Positions 1 through 12,800 of a DNA stretch of 64,000 nt are shown in pieces. The stretch covers positions 97,391,705 to 97,455,704 of the forward strand of contig NC_087062.1 of NCBI RefSeq assembly GCF_963678635.1, written 5' to 3'. Under the pieces are notes generated by a model, which did not search any database, was not told the DNA's origin, and was given only the letters and a program-made list of their open reading frames with translations. Each line of letters begins with the position of its first letter. Position 1 is the stretch's first letter. This DNA comes from Symsagittifera roscoffensis (Eukaryota; Xenacoelomorpha; Acoela; Convolutidae). The translations under genes and the position numbers were made by a program.

Positions 1-3000
1 GTATAACGTATAATCGTATATTTTGTATTTCGTATATAAAGCGTATAATCGTATAACTTGAGATCAAAATCCTCAGTACTTACCGAGATCAATTACTTAT
101 GCAAAATTTGAACATCACTGATTTTTATCAGCCTTAAGCCTTTGGATTGAATTTTTTCTGTGATGGTTTTTCGTCTAGAGTTAGCGACTCCTTTGAGTCT
201 TCTTTTTGAGCTGCAAATCATGCGAAGCTTAGTTTCGCTACTTGATCAACTTTATTTACACTTCTTTTTGGTCTTGTCATTTATGTTTTTGATGCATGCT
301 TTGCATTCAATTCAAGTCTTTTTTTCCTCAGGAAGCTCAAGCTTTGCTCAATACGAAGTGGAAGAAAATTTTGCGATAAATTGGGTTCCGTAAAATTTTT
401 AAATCCAAGTTTGTATTATGTTACCAGCGGAGTTAGATCTCATTGACCCTGTCCCTGTTTACTCAAATTGAATTGTTGTGATCAATATGTGCCCGCAGTA
501 ATCACATTTTAAAGTTTGCTCCCTGTTGCGGGGCTACAGTATCGTTGTCTTGAGTACTTCCTTTTTGGGCTCTGCATGTATCGAACTTCCTTGTTGAACT
601 CTGCGTGTATCGATCATTTTGCATTTTAGTTTACTGACAACTAGTTCTATTCATCAATCAGTGGTAAGTCTGAGGTAGACGTACTAAGGTGCTTCGGAAA
701 TTGAACTTCCTCAAAATGAGCTTCATTTCATCACTTTCTTTTGGTAACTGATTCTCCAAGTTTCCAAGTTGTTCTCAAAATTTGATTGAAAGAAAGACGT
801 GCTGATTTTTGTAAATAATCAAACTGTTTTGATTTTTTCTCCTGCAGCTTTTTTCAAGGAAGCTTTCAGTTTTTTATTTCGTCTCGGAGAAGGCAGGTGT
901 ACCATGTTGATTGAGTTAATCAAATAAGTGCAATTATTTCCTCGGGCAATTCTTAAATTATTTAAATTTTTCCCGGTTTGTTTAATCAGTCCGAGGTTAA
1001 AAGACATGACACAGGTTTATGATAATTTGTACCGTTAAATTAGTTCAACTGGACATGAAAATTTTAAGTTTTCACGATTTAGGATAAATTTTGTGAGTTG
1101 AAGGTACGTAGTGGCTAGTGTAACTTAGTGGCTAGTGTAACTATTTAAAGAAAGTGTAACTTAAAAAATCGGTCCACTTTTCAAATAATTTATGGTGATT
1201 TACTGCAGACGCTTGGTGGAACCAAGGTCAGGTCCCGTTGTCTGTCCTCTTCGAGTCTTACTATCTGATGCTATTTAACCGTATTGCACGCTTAGTTGGA
1301 GAAATGAATTCTTTCTTTCTAAGAATTTTTTCTCAGATTTGAAAAGAATTGTCGGTACTAGTATAAGGGTGATATGGGGTCCAAACTATCCTTAAACAGA
1401 AAAGAAGTAGATTCTTTGGTTCTTAAAAAACATGGCGATCACAAGGTTGCTCATCATGATTAAGCGTTCCAATTTCCATGAGTTTCATTTGTGATAAGAA
1501 AAGTAAGTTTCGTTTTTATGAGATTGTATAAAACAGTAAAACAGCTGAATGTCAGATAAAACCTGCTATCAAGTTCGGAACATCTAGTTTAACAATTGAT
1601 ACCAGCTAACTGGGCTTCAGTGCGACTTTCCATAGCTGGAATTAAGTTAACACTTCGATGATAACTTGCATTTACTTCTTAATACTGATTTGTCTTTTTC
1701 ATCGTTCAATCGATAAATAATAATTACTTCTTGGTGAAAGTAATTGGTAGTTTATCTTGAATTGGATGGGTTGCCCTGATGTCTTCTGGCATACTTCAGG
1801 AGGGCACTTTTACCGATAAAAGTACAATTAATTGTCGAATCTGTCAAATTAGCTAAGAAGGTACTGATGCGACATAACTTACCTTCAAGAACATGTCGTC
1901 GTTAATGTGTTCGAACCAGCCAGTCATTTTTGATCAATTAATTACCCTTGCGATTGATTGCAACGGGGTAGATATTTTGCCAGTAAATAACTTTGTTCAC
2001 CGGGTGACTTTGGTGAAATTGGTGGTCATCTCAAAATCTGTACTTTCGTCAAATAACCAAAATTTTGAGCTTGTCAGCATTTTGAATACCCGCTCGATTC
2101 GAAATTTGCTTCTTGTGTTGGTTATAAGTTTACCAACTCCGGTTTGCTAAAATTTCGTTTTAAAAAAAAATTAATTGGCTTCAAAGATTTCGGCTTTTAG
2201 GCTATCGGGTTAGTATTTTTAGACTATCAGGCTAAATATTAGTTCATTCGATGAATGATAAAAGGACTATATCCGTGTTTCTCGGGGTGGGAAAACAATA
2301 TGTTTTGGCTCAACAGGTGTCTGCTCAAGTATTGATTTAGAAAAAATCATGCGTTTAAAATAGCCGGATTTTTGTTTTCAAGTAATTCAATGATAGTAAA
2401 CGTATTGCCCAATCAAATCTTTTGAATGGCTGCAAAATTTGAGGCATTTTTTGTCAAATGAAAATGTGTCTCAATTTAGTCACAAATTCTTATTTAAATT
2501 AGTCAAAACCTGAGGTATTTATTTTTATTGGCTATCCGGGAATGCGGCTCTGTGGGTACTCACCCGCTCAAGAACGTTAGTTTTGTATAACTGAGGTATC
2601 GGTGTCCGGCAAATGAGGCGACAGCCGATGTGACGACAAACGTTTTTGATGGGATGTATTATTTCTGAGAAATTTAAATCGCTTAAAGTCGAACTGCTCA
2701 TTTTACATGTAATAACTCTTATTTGGCGTCTTAATGGCCTGTCGTCTTAATGGCCTATCGTCTTATATACCTTTCACCTGGAATATCGACTCGTCAGTGA
2801 TGAAGCCGTTGTCAAAAAATTCATCCAGCAACCAAGCCTTGCAGATCAAAACTCCTGCTGCTCACGGTTTTGGATCATATTTACGTTTTTTTTGCTATTT
2901 TTCTTGATGATTCCCCATTTTTGGTGGTGCCCTGTACTCTTCGAAACTTGCATCTCTCGTGCGGGCTGACACCGCTGAGCTACGGGAAACTCACGTCGTA

Positions 3001-3566
3001 TTTGAATTTTCCGAAGCAAATCTGTTGTTATCGAACGCGTACCATGTGCCAAAGGAAATTTTACAAATATCAGGGAGCTCTCATTTTTTGAACCAAGCTA
3101 CAATTCTAACTGATAATATGTCTCAAGCCAGACCTTGCAATATTAGCGTAAGATCAATTTACTTTTTTTCTAATTAAGGTAGCACATTTAATGAAGTTTT
3201 TATGCAACGTTTATACGTTAATTAAAGTGGATGCCCTGACTATATCGGGACCATTTAAGCTCATTCTTTGTTATCATGGCTAAAATAATGGGACAAGTGG
3301 GGGAAACTATGAAGAAAGAGCTGAGTTCGAGGGCCGAGTAGGTTTTTGTATTTTGAAGCTGATGTTCTTTCAATACTTATTTTTGTTTTCCTTACATCTT
3401 TCCTTTTTGATCATTTTTTTGCTCTTGTTTCCGAAGTGCGTCTTCGCCTCTTCGTAATGATGAGTAATTGGGCTGATAATTAAGAGAGTTTTGATCTGCT
3501 AGTCGTGTTGAGTAATGAATGTTTGGGCGCGTTTTCAACTGGGCTGTATGGAATATTGTTTTGCAG
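1..3566. other. gene-poor flank or first intron upstream of the receptor exons
   Basis: No coding exon could be supported here. The first 60 bases are a degenerate array of CGTATAA-like units. A hydrophobic open frame at 160-393 was considered as a signal-peptide exon, but its only plausible donor (GTAAAA near 384) is in phase 2, while the first receptor exon needs phase 1. A small repeat, GTGGCTAGTGTAAC, occurs twice near 1110-1142. Open frames around 2846-3177 overlap on both strands and match nothing I recognise. Confidence 0.5.
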
Positions 3567-3858
3567 GTCAGACAAATGAAGAGCGTCTGTATCACCACCT
3601 GTTCGATCGGAAGAACTACTCGCGCTACACGCGTCCGGTGGAGAGACCCACTCACAAAGTACTCGTTAACCTCACCCTGGAAATGCTGCAGATAGTGCTT
3701 ATAGATGAGAAGGCAGAGTACATGAAGGCTAGTGTCTGGTTCACTCATGCCTGGAACGACAGGTACCTCAGCTGGCTGCCGGAGGACTTCGAGAACATCC
3801 AAATCATCCGGGTGCCGCCGTCGCAGGCCTGGAATCCAGACATAGTGCTGTTGAACAA
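3567..3858 (+). CDS. nAChR-like exon 1 of those visible (N-terminal extracellular domain)
   Basis: The acceptor is TTTTGCAG ending at 3566 and the donor GTAAAT starts at 3859. The exon enters in phase 1 (GT completes a codon) and leaves two bases, AA, that pair with T of the next exon to make Asn. It encodes the amphipathic N-terminal helix, beta strands with the loop D tryptophan (VWFTHAWNDRYLSW) and loop A WNPDIVLLN. An ATG at 3515 stays in frame with it but does not give a convincing signal peptide, so I prefer the splice acceptor. Confidence 0.88.
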
Positions 3859-6800
3859 GTAAATGTGTTTTTGGCCTAATAATTATCATTCATGTATGTT
3901 TAAAGTTGAGTTTAAAAACTGTTATTTTTGATTCATTCCGTTGTGAATTTCTTAGTAAGGCGTGCTTTGTGTTATCTAATCTTTTGTTTTGAATCTCTTT
4001 CTGGTTAGCAAGATTTCCGGCAAAGATTTAAATCAGACGACCAATCCAAAGGGTTGCAAAGTATTATTTTCAGTTAGATTGATTACACTAGCCAGCTTGC
4101 GAGTTCTAGTGTATTAAAACGAACTTTCTTTTTGTTGTAACCTAACTCGCAAATAAAAGTGTTAATTGAAAGTGTTCACTTATATGGAAATTTCACTGTA
4201 GCATTGAAAATTGCCTAGTATCTGGTCCCTGCTTTATTAAGCGTCTGCATTAATAAGCGTTCGTGGCTGACTGGTTAGTGCGTGAGATTCATAATCTCTA
4301 GGTTGCAGTAGTTAGTAGGTTCGACTGAGACGTAGCCGAATTTTTTTTGACCTATTCGAGGCTTATTTCTACTTTTTCTTGTTGCAGTTTATAGAGCTAC
4401 TTTTGTCGTGTTCTGGCTAGTGTTGCAAAGCTTAGCTTCCCCTCTGTGTAATAATTGGGCGAAGAAAATCTCGTAAAAATTTGAAGAAGAAGTATACTAG
4501 AGTTTTTTTTCTCAAGCATTTAAATTATAAATAACCAGTTGGTTAAATATACATATTGCTACTAAAAAAATTATCATAAGTCTTAATTTTCTCTAGCATT
4601 TAAGGAGTTTTTTCTTACGCATTTAAATTATAAATAACCAGTTTCTTCAATATACATATTGCTACTAAAAAATTTCTTAACAAGTCTTAATCAATAAATC
4701 AACAGTATAAAAATAATCTCGAAGCAATCTTTGTGTTGTAGTGTTGATGGTAAGTTTGAAGTGTCGTACGAGTGCAATCTGTTGATCAGTGCAGATGGCA
4801 CCATCCAGTGGATGCCTCCCTCCATCTACCACAGCTCCTGTCTCATGGATGTCCTCTACTTCCCTTACGACACACAGAGGTGTCCCATGAAGTTCGTCTC
4901 CGTCACCTACGACGAGTCACAGCTGGATGTGAGCAGAAATTTAACCCCCACGGTTGCTCCTGCACTGAGCAGGCCGGGGGCAAATAAAAAAAATAAAAAA
5001 AAAAACAGAAATTTAACTGCACAGCGGGATATGTGTTATGAATAAGTGTTGACTAGTCTTTTTCCCCTTAAAAACTTTGTTGACAGAATGGTAATTTTAA
5101 TAAGAATGGTAAATATCTATTTTGACATGCTCAAATTCTTGAAATTCAAATAACAACCATCAATTAAGTAGTAATTAGGTAAAGACTGTTTCAGGTTGTA
5201 ACTATTATTTCAAAACAATTTAAATTTTTTTTTCGCGTTCGTGGTTTCTGTCCTAGTTTTTTTTCGGTTGATTTTGAGTTTTTTATTCGCCTTTTGTGAT
5301 TTCGTAGGGTTTTCATTGGGTTTATCAAAAGCATGGGTTTTGTTCCAATTTAAACAGTTTTCTACTATAAATGAAAGCTAAGTAATTTGTAATTTTTTTG
5401 TTTAAATATTTAAACCGTTCATGTTATATCGACTTAGTCAACTTGAGGGTAAAATTCGTATAGGATTATGTATTTCAGTACGGATGGGTCGTAGAAAGTT
5501 ACAAAATTTATGACATTTTTTATGACACTCGTTTTGTTCTCGGCTCAACAGGTTTCGACCCAAAATTTGTCGCTTTTTTTGCACTCGGTAAATGATTTCC
5601 AATTATTTTTAAGGCTGTTTCTGAAATTCATCCGATACAGCCATGAAGTTTTTGTAGCTGTAGTTTTTCCTACTTTTTCAAGTTATTTATCAAGTATTTT
5701 TTTCAACTTAATTTTTCTGAATTTTTTTGTCTTGTCTTTTTTCCATTCACTATCTTGTAGCGCAATGTGTAACGCAATTTCAAGATTTTCAGGCTGGTTC
5801 AATACTGGCTGTTCTGTTGTGTTCCGTCTCACGTTTTCTATCAAAATGAGTTTATTTTTGGACAAACATAAAATTTCGGGTGTTTTTTTGGGCGTTGTCA
5901 ACTTGGAACTTGGCTTTTACGATTCGGTGGCTTTCTGTATCGCAAGTGGTGCGAAGCTCAGCTGCGCGTCTTTGTAACAAGTTTTTTTTTCGAGAAAAAA
6001 TTCTGAAGTTTTCTAATAACGAAAGCGGAAAAGACGTGAAAATAAGATTTGAAATTCAGTGTTATCAGTAAATTTCAATTTAGAATTTCTTGGATTTTGA
6101 AAAATTAGCGGAATATCTATTGATGTAATTTTTTAGGTGCGTTTAATTCTTCATTGAAGTGTCAATCGTAACAGAAAAGAGAAATTGGACGAGTTTTAAC
6201 AGTGATGTTATTTGATCTATCAAACTCCAAATTCATTAGCAAAAATGTTTATACATCGTGGAGAATATACGTCGTTTTCTTTCTTCGGTTTGTCATTAAC
6301 GCTTTTATCAACTGTCTTTGTTTTTGTTGGGCGAATGACATTTGGTGAAATATTAGCGTGCCGGTGTTAAATCTCGTTTTGTTGTGTTGCAGATTCTGTG
6401 TGACGATGAAGTGATCTTCGACCCCGTGGCGTTCTCGCCCTCGGCCGAGTGGAAGGTTCTGTCGTCGCCCTGTCGCTGCACTCGCTCCCCCATGCCAGGC
6501 ACAGACCTGTTCCACACAGCCATGGTGTGTGAATTCCAACTGCGTCGCTTGTCTCTCTACTACACCATCAACTTCGTCAGTCCCATCGTCATCCTCACAT
6601 TCCTCGCCATCCTCGGATTCTATCTGCCCTCGGAGACGAACGAGAAGATTCCCCTGTGTACTTCTATTCTACTCTCGGTGACTATGTTGCTCCTGATCGT
6701 GGTGAAGAATTTTGTGCCCACTACTAGTTTTGCTCTGCCTCTCATTTGCCAGTATCTACTTTTCAGGTTAGTTTCTGCCAGGGTTGCATAAAAATCTGAT

Positions 6801-9800
6801 GTATATTCTCGATTGATTTAAATCCGATTTTTATTATTTTACCTTGATTTTTTCGATTTTTATTGGAAAGGCTTTTGTTTCAAGAATCAATTTATTTACG
6901 CAAACTTAGTGATTCAGCATCCAAAAGAAGAACACAAGTTACGGACCCATTTTTCTGTTCCAAGTCAATTTCTGAGACTGGAATGGATAAATCCGAAAGT
7001 GCTGAAAAACTTTTCCAGTTAAAAGTATGCTATGAAGAGCGAAGTACGTAACCAATGTAAATACTGCAAGCTGGGTTGTATGTTTACCGCGGCACTCGGC
7101 AGGATAACAAAAGGGTTGATTTTTTTTTTATTTTTATTCTACGATTAAAATCCGATTTAAATCATTGATTTGAATCAAGTTGATTTTAATCATGCAACCC
7201 TGGTTTCTGGCACATTTTTTTCTCTTGGGAAGATGGGGGTGGGGAGGTATTAAATGTTCGAATTATTTTGAATTATTTCATGCAATTTTTTAGTGATATT
7301 GAGGAATTGGGAAAAAATCAAGCCATAATATTTTCTCCTGGCTTTAGATAGCTTAGATCGAGCATTAGCCTGCTTTTTATATACTTCAATTGATCCAGTG
7401 CTGACCATTGAACTATTGTTGATTTTTAATCAGAAATCGTCGTTATTCTTTGAGTTTTATTAAAACCAACTTGATTATTTCGAAAACAATTTTGATTCTG
7501 TTTCATTTGGTTTAATCAGAAACAATGAATTCAAATGGTCAGCACTGATGTGATCATAAAATGTTTGATGGCTTTCTTTCAGAAAACTCCGATGTGTCCA
7601 CGGTTTCTAAGAATAATTCAAATTCAGATCTGATTTTTCTCGATTTTAGAAGTATTTGATACGAGTAAATGAATTATTTTCGAGTAACTGAATTATTTGA
7701 GAGTTTTTTTGTTCAGCATGATCATGGTCTCCTTCAGTATCATTTCGACTGTGGTAGTTTTGAACTTCCACCACAAACCACCACTTTCATCCCTAATGCC
7801 TCACTGGGCTTACCGGTTCTTCATCCAGACTCTGGCCCACTGGTTTGGAATTGGAATCACAGGAGACCAGCCCTGTTCGAATCTGCCTCGCTCCGTCTCC
7901 ACCTCGGAGCGATTGCGAAGTGTGATGCGAGGCCACGAGGACCTAGTCATCTCGAATTTCCGACTGAACGAACTCCTAGGTGAGCCGAAAACTAGATGTG
8001 ACAGTAAAGAAACAGAAAATGTATGCTGACGAAAACATAAACAATAGCAACAAAGGAAGAGTTTTCCGACCGCAAGGGTTGAATTAAGTAAATTCAAAAA
8101 TAAAAACATGAAAAAACGAAGAAAAAACTAATTGCAACTCTATTGGTCTTTTTTTTCATGTAAAGTGCAATACCTAAAAATACCGTATGAAAGTAGAAAG
8201 GATTTTATTTTTTATTGTTCAGACCATTTAAAAAATGTGGAGAAACTTGTATTCGGGTGGGTTTAAGTTTTTGACCAAAATCAGGAAACACAAATAACCA
8301 TCGGAATGGATCGATTGATATATATTAAAGCCCTTTTAGTTGCGATTTGAATGACGTAAATTGATTTTTATTTCACTTTCGAGCAGGCTTTTAACAGCTT
8401 AATTATGATTTATAAAAGCCCTGAAAGCTTAGTTTAAAGAATTAACTTAAGTTTTTGAGGAACCAAATTTAAAAGTTTTCTGCAAAAAATATGAAAAAAC
8501 AAACATTAGTTTTTGCAATTTTTTTTCTAGTCGTCTTTCTACAAAAAAAATAGTCCGATTTGTGTATTTTAATGTGGCTGTCGATTATGCCTAAATTAAA
8601 GTTTTACGTCAGATCCTTTTATCACACCACGCAGAAAAACTGCACTAATTAAAAAAAAAACTTTGTTTTTTAAAGACAATGGTCGGAACATTCTGTTCTA
8701 CTTGCACGGTAACCGGCTATCCTTGTTAATTTTTAATTAATTTTTTTGATGGTTTGGAAAAATTACTTGCTACTATCATGTGTGCCTGCATGTTCCCTTA
8801 TTCTCTTTTCACCTAACTTCTCTTTCGAAGGCCTTCGAAACTTTCAATGGGGGACTGATTGAGCCATGTTTTTGAATTTTCTCTAAAACTACTCTGCCAA
8901 TTTTGAAATTAAGGGTACAGTCGAAAGAGCAGGTTGCTGGAAACTCGATGCATAGGCTGCTACGCTCTAAGTTTTATAGGAAAAATTCTGGCCAAGAAAA
9001 GATTTGCCAAGAGCAGCCATTTTTGACATTTTTCACCTTGTTTTTGCAAAAACACCCTCCCAAATCTGGAATCCAGGACTCAATCGAAAAACTGCGTAAC
9101 ATCTACACTATGTTTTTAGAAAAAAATTTGGTCTCCTAAAAGGCAAGTTTTTGACATAATGACTGTTTTTGTGAAACTTGACTTTTCTCAAGAACTATCC
9201 TGCCGAATATGATATAATGATTTCAATTGATCAAGATTTTATTTCCCCTTATTCTCAAAAACAAATTTTTTTTTTGAAACTTGAGAGTAAGATACTAAGT
9301 CAGTCTTAAATAGCACCAAAGTATTGAATTAGGATTTGCAAGGTTTATGTATTATGAAGTGGGTAATTCACGAAGTGGGTAATGTATTAGGTCAAGCGAA
9401 CTGTTTGACCCTTAGAAATAGTGAGTAATGTTTCAGGTTCTTAATTCTTAGAAATTTAAAAGTATGTGCGTACATGAACACTAGTGTAATAAGCCTAGTT
9501 TGAAAGGGGGCAAATAAGTTAAAAAAAAAGAGTACCATATCGTTAGATCAAAATGAGAAAAATAAACAGTTTTTGATAAAATCGAAATTATAAATTTACG
9601 AATGTTTGCTTGATTTAGATTTCGATTACCAAAAAAGTAACCAGAATGATTTTTGAAAGTTTATGTTTTCAATTATGTTATTGATTTATTGACAGGCTAC
9701 TAGATGTTTTTAACTCGTGTTTTTTTTTTTAAAGTTTTCAACAGGAGTTCGATTGTGTTGTAGCTCCGACCGAACACAGTGTGCGGTCGTCGCGTTCTAT

Positions 9801-12800
9801 CTTCGTGGAAGCGAGACTGAACAAACAGGACTCAATGAGTGACAGCTCCATGGATGCTCTCACTCCTCCGGTCCCAGTGAGCACCACAAGCACTCCATGT
9901 CCAGACCCCGCCTCCCAGCTGATGGCCATGTTGGGCCTGCTTCCCAGGGAAATCAAACAGGGCACGGAAGCCGTGAACTACATCAGCAAGCGATACGTTA
10001 AAAACGACATTTGCAAAAAGGTTCTTGTTTTTACTACCAGACATGACTAATGCTGCTGCAGACGATTTGAACATTTGAGGCCAGTGTTTGGACGGCCCGA
10101 TTTATAGCTGCCAAATCAGGGTCGTTTTACCTTAATTATATTCCTGTAGTTATTAAACCGAGGGTTAGTGAGCCATTGCGTAGGGCTTTAACGGTATTTA
10201 GTATAAAAGCAAATCTTAAAAAGCTAGGTTAGAAGTACCTTTTTTAAATGAACTGAAATATTGTGATATATTTTTAAAAACTGCTTTTTAAAAAATAATA
10301 GGAAAAAGTCTTCTGTCAATTAGCAATTCATTTCGCTTAAAAAGGTGATTTTGTTACCGTGTTTTTTGCCAGATTTTTCAATTTGGAGTCTCTGTCAAAG
10401 TCTTCAAAATAGTTTTTGAAAAGCTTTTTGTTTTCTGTTGTTTTAGAGTTAAAGGAGTTTTTTCTTTTTTTTTCCATACCCATTGCCGGTTTGTTGAACA
10501 TTTTTTATTGCGTGTAGTCCGTCTAATCCAGTGCTATAAAAGTACGAAGGTTCGCTCTATATAATTTGCTCTATGGACAATTGTAGCTTACAATTGTAGG
10601 AATTATCATATTAGCTGATTTACTAAGATATTTCTTCTGAGTTCTGATTGCAAATTAACGAGCTTTCAACCGGAAATTTTTTTTACCGGTGAATCTGAAA
10701 ACTCAAATGCACAGTTGAATGAAGTCGTCACAGTGATTTTGTTGCTACATAAGTTGGGCTAAAGTACAGAGAATTCATCTGCTTTTGTTTTGCAATAAAA
10801 TTATTTATCTGTCAGTCAATCAGTCCATCAAAAAAACCTGCTGCTCACTAACCATATAAGAGCGTGCGAGCTTAGTTTCAAAAAAAATAGTCATTTTCCA
10901 AATTTTATAGGAGAAAGTTTTTTTTTCAAAGTTTCTCATTGTTCCGACCATTTTTTGTTTTCCACGCAAATCAGTAACCACAAATAATCATCGGAGTGAG
11001 TTGAGTGATATATCATATCAAAGCCCTTTCAGTCGTGATTCGAACTGAAACATGATTTTTTTACACCCCATCCCCCTCTCAAATACTCCGAACATTAAAA
11101 ATCAATTTATGGCCTGCAAACTATGCAAAATAAAGTGAAAAAGGCATTAAAGTATTAGCCAAAACCATTGGATAAAAAAAATTTACCAACTCGGATTTTC
11201 AAAATCTTTAAGTTTTTGATTTTTTGTCTAATTTTGACCGAGTGAAACGAGCGAGCAGGCTTACAATAACTTATTTATGCGTCATTTAAGCCGTATAAGC
11301 TTAGTTAAAAGCTTGAACTCGAGTAAAGTTATTTTTGGCGCCATTTTGGGAATCAAAAAGTTTATGTTTTTGTTTTTCTAGTCATTTTTCTACAAATTGT
11401 TGTCCAAATGTTTTTTGAAAGAACTGTCGAATGTGCTTAAGTTCTAGTTTTTCGTTCAAATACTTTTATTACACCACGCAGAAAAAAACGACACTAATTT
11501 GAAAAAAAAACATTGTTGTATTTTTACGACTACGGTCGGAACATTCTGTGCTATTTGCTCAGTAAACGGCTATCCTTCTTTTTTTTTAGAATTTTTTGTC
11601 ATACGTATTAATGAACGATGTGAGTTATCATTTAATTGGAAAAAAAACACGCGACCTAAATAAGCGAAGTTTTTTTTCTAGAAATATGATCATGCTCATT
11701 TTGATTTTTCGTGATTTGATTTTTTTCTGTTGAATTTAAACTCTGCAATTACGAAAGTGCAAATCGTGCGAATGAATATGAATGATTTTCATTTTGAAAA
11801 AAAAAGGAATTTTGTTTTCTAGTCCAAGATTTCAAATTGGTCTAGTTTTATCAAAAAATGTCTATCTCAAAAGATTCCTGAACTTTAAACGGCTTAAAGC
11901 TGCTATATTTGTTCTTTCACTTGAGAGAGCTAGTGACTTGTAATCGTGTTCTAGAATTTTTTCACGGGAACAAGTTTTCTCGAAAATCTGTAACAATTTT
12001 TACTTGCTGTAAGATTGACCCTGAGCAATTTCCAAGGATCATTCTCATTCGGTCTAGAGGTAATGCATGCGACTTTGCGGACTAAGGCCTGGAGTTCGAA
12101 TCATGGAAGACCTTTTTAAGTTAATTTTAAATAAATTTCGAATTTTTGGACTGCTCTTTTCTTAGTGGCCTAATATCCAACACCTGGATTTTTTTCTACA
12201 ATTTTGAACAATTTTACTATAACCTACTCAGATTTTGAAAATCCGAGTTGGTAAATTTTTTTTTATCCAATGGTTTTGGCTTATGTTTTATTAGCTTTTT
12301 CACTTTATTTTGCATAGTTTGCAGGCCATAAATTGATTTTTAATGTTCGGAGTATTTGAGAGGTGGATGGGGTGTAAAAAGTTCAAGTTTTAATTGCTCA
12401 AAAATTTTCATGACCACAATTTCTTGTGGCATTTTTTTGTTCTCGGTCGCTCGGTAAATAAAAGCTTGGGCGTCATACCGAGCGGCTACTAGCACTTTTC
12501 TGTCAAATTACGAGGGAAAAATCGGAAGTTGCGAACTTTCCGTGTTAGTACTATTTTGACTACAAGTTTTTCCATGAGCCTAAATTGTGTTATAATAAAT
12601 GGCTGTGTTATAATAACCGGTACTCGTTGTAACGATCGCGCTTGTTTAAAGTGAGTTTTTTTTGTGGGCTCTTTTTCCCTATCACTTGCCAATTTTTAAA
12701 AGTAAATTTATTGTTCACATTGTCCGATTGGTATGAAAACTGGCATGCAGACTAATTACTAGGCCACTACAAACATATTTGTGCTTCATAATTAACCTAG

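Larger units (their letters stand above)
3859..4741 (+). other. nAChR intron a
   Basis: Intron of 883 bp with GT and AG ends. It holds a tRNA-like sequence near 4262-4340 and a roughly 100-bp direct tandem duplication near 4500-4690 that ends about 50 bp before the acceptor. Confidence 0.8.

Noticed and set aside
160-393. Hydrophobic open frame as the signal-peptide exon of the receptor
   Set aside because: The nearest donor leaves phase 2, but the next exon needs phase 1, and the sequence is not a typical signal peptide.
3392-3889. Long minus-strand frame over the first receptor exon
   Set aside because: It is the complement of a clearly coding exon with conserved nicotinic motifs on the plus strand.
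4262-4340. A functional tRNA-Met gene
   Set aside because: The variable region is too long and the T stem does not pair properly.
5510-5977. 155-codon open frame in intron b
   Set aside because: T-rich low-complexity sequence, no domain, and placed between two well-supported exons of the same gene.
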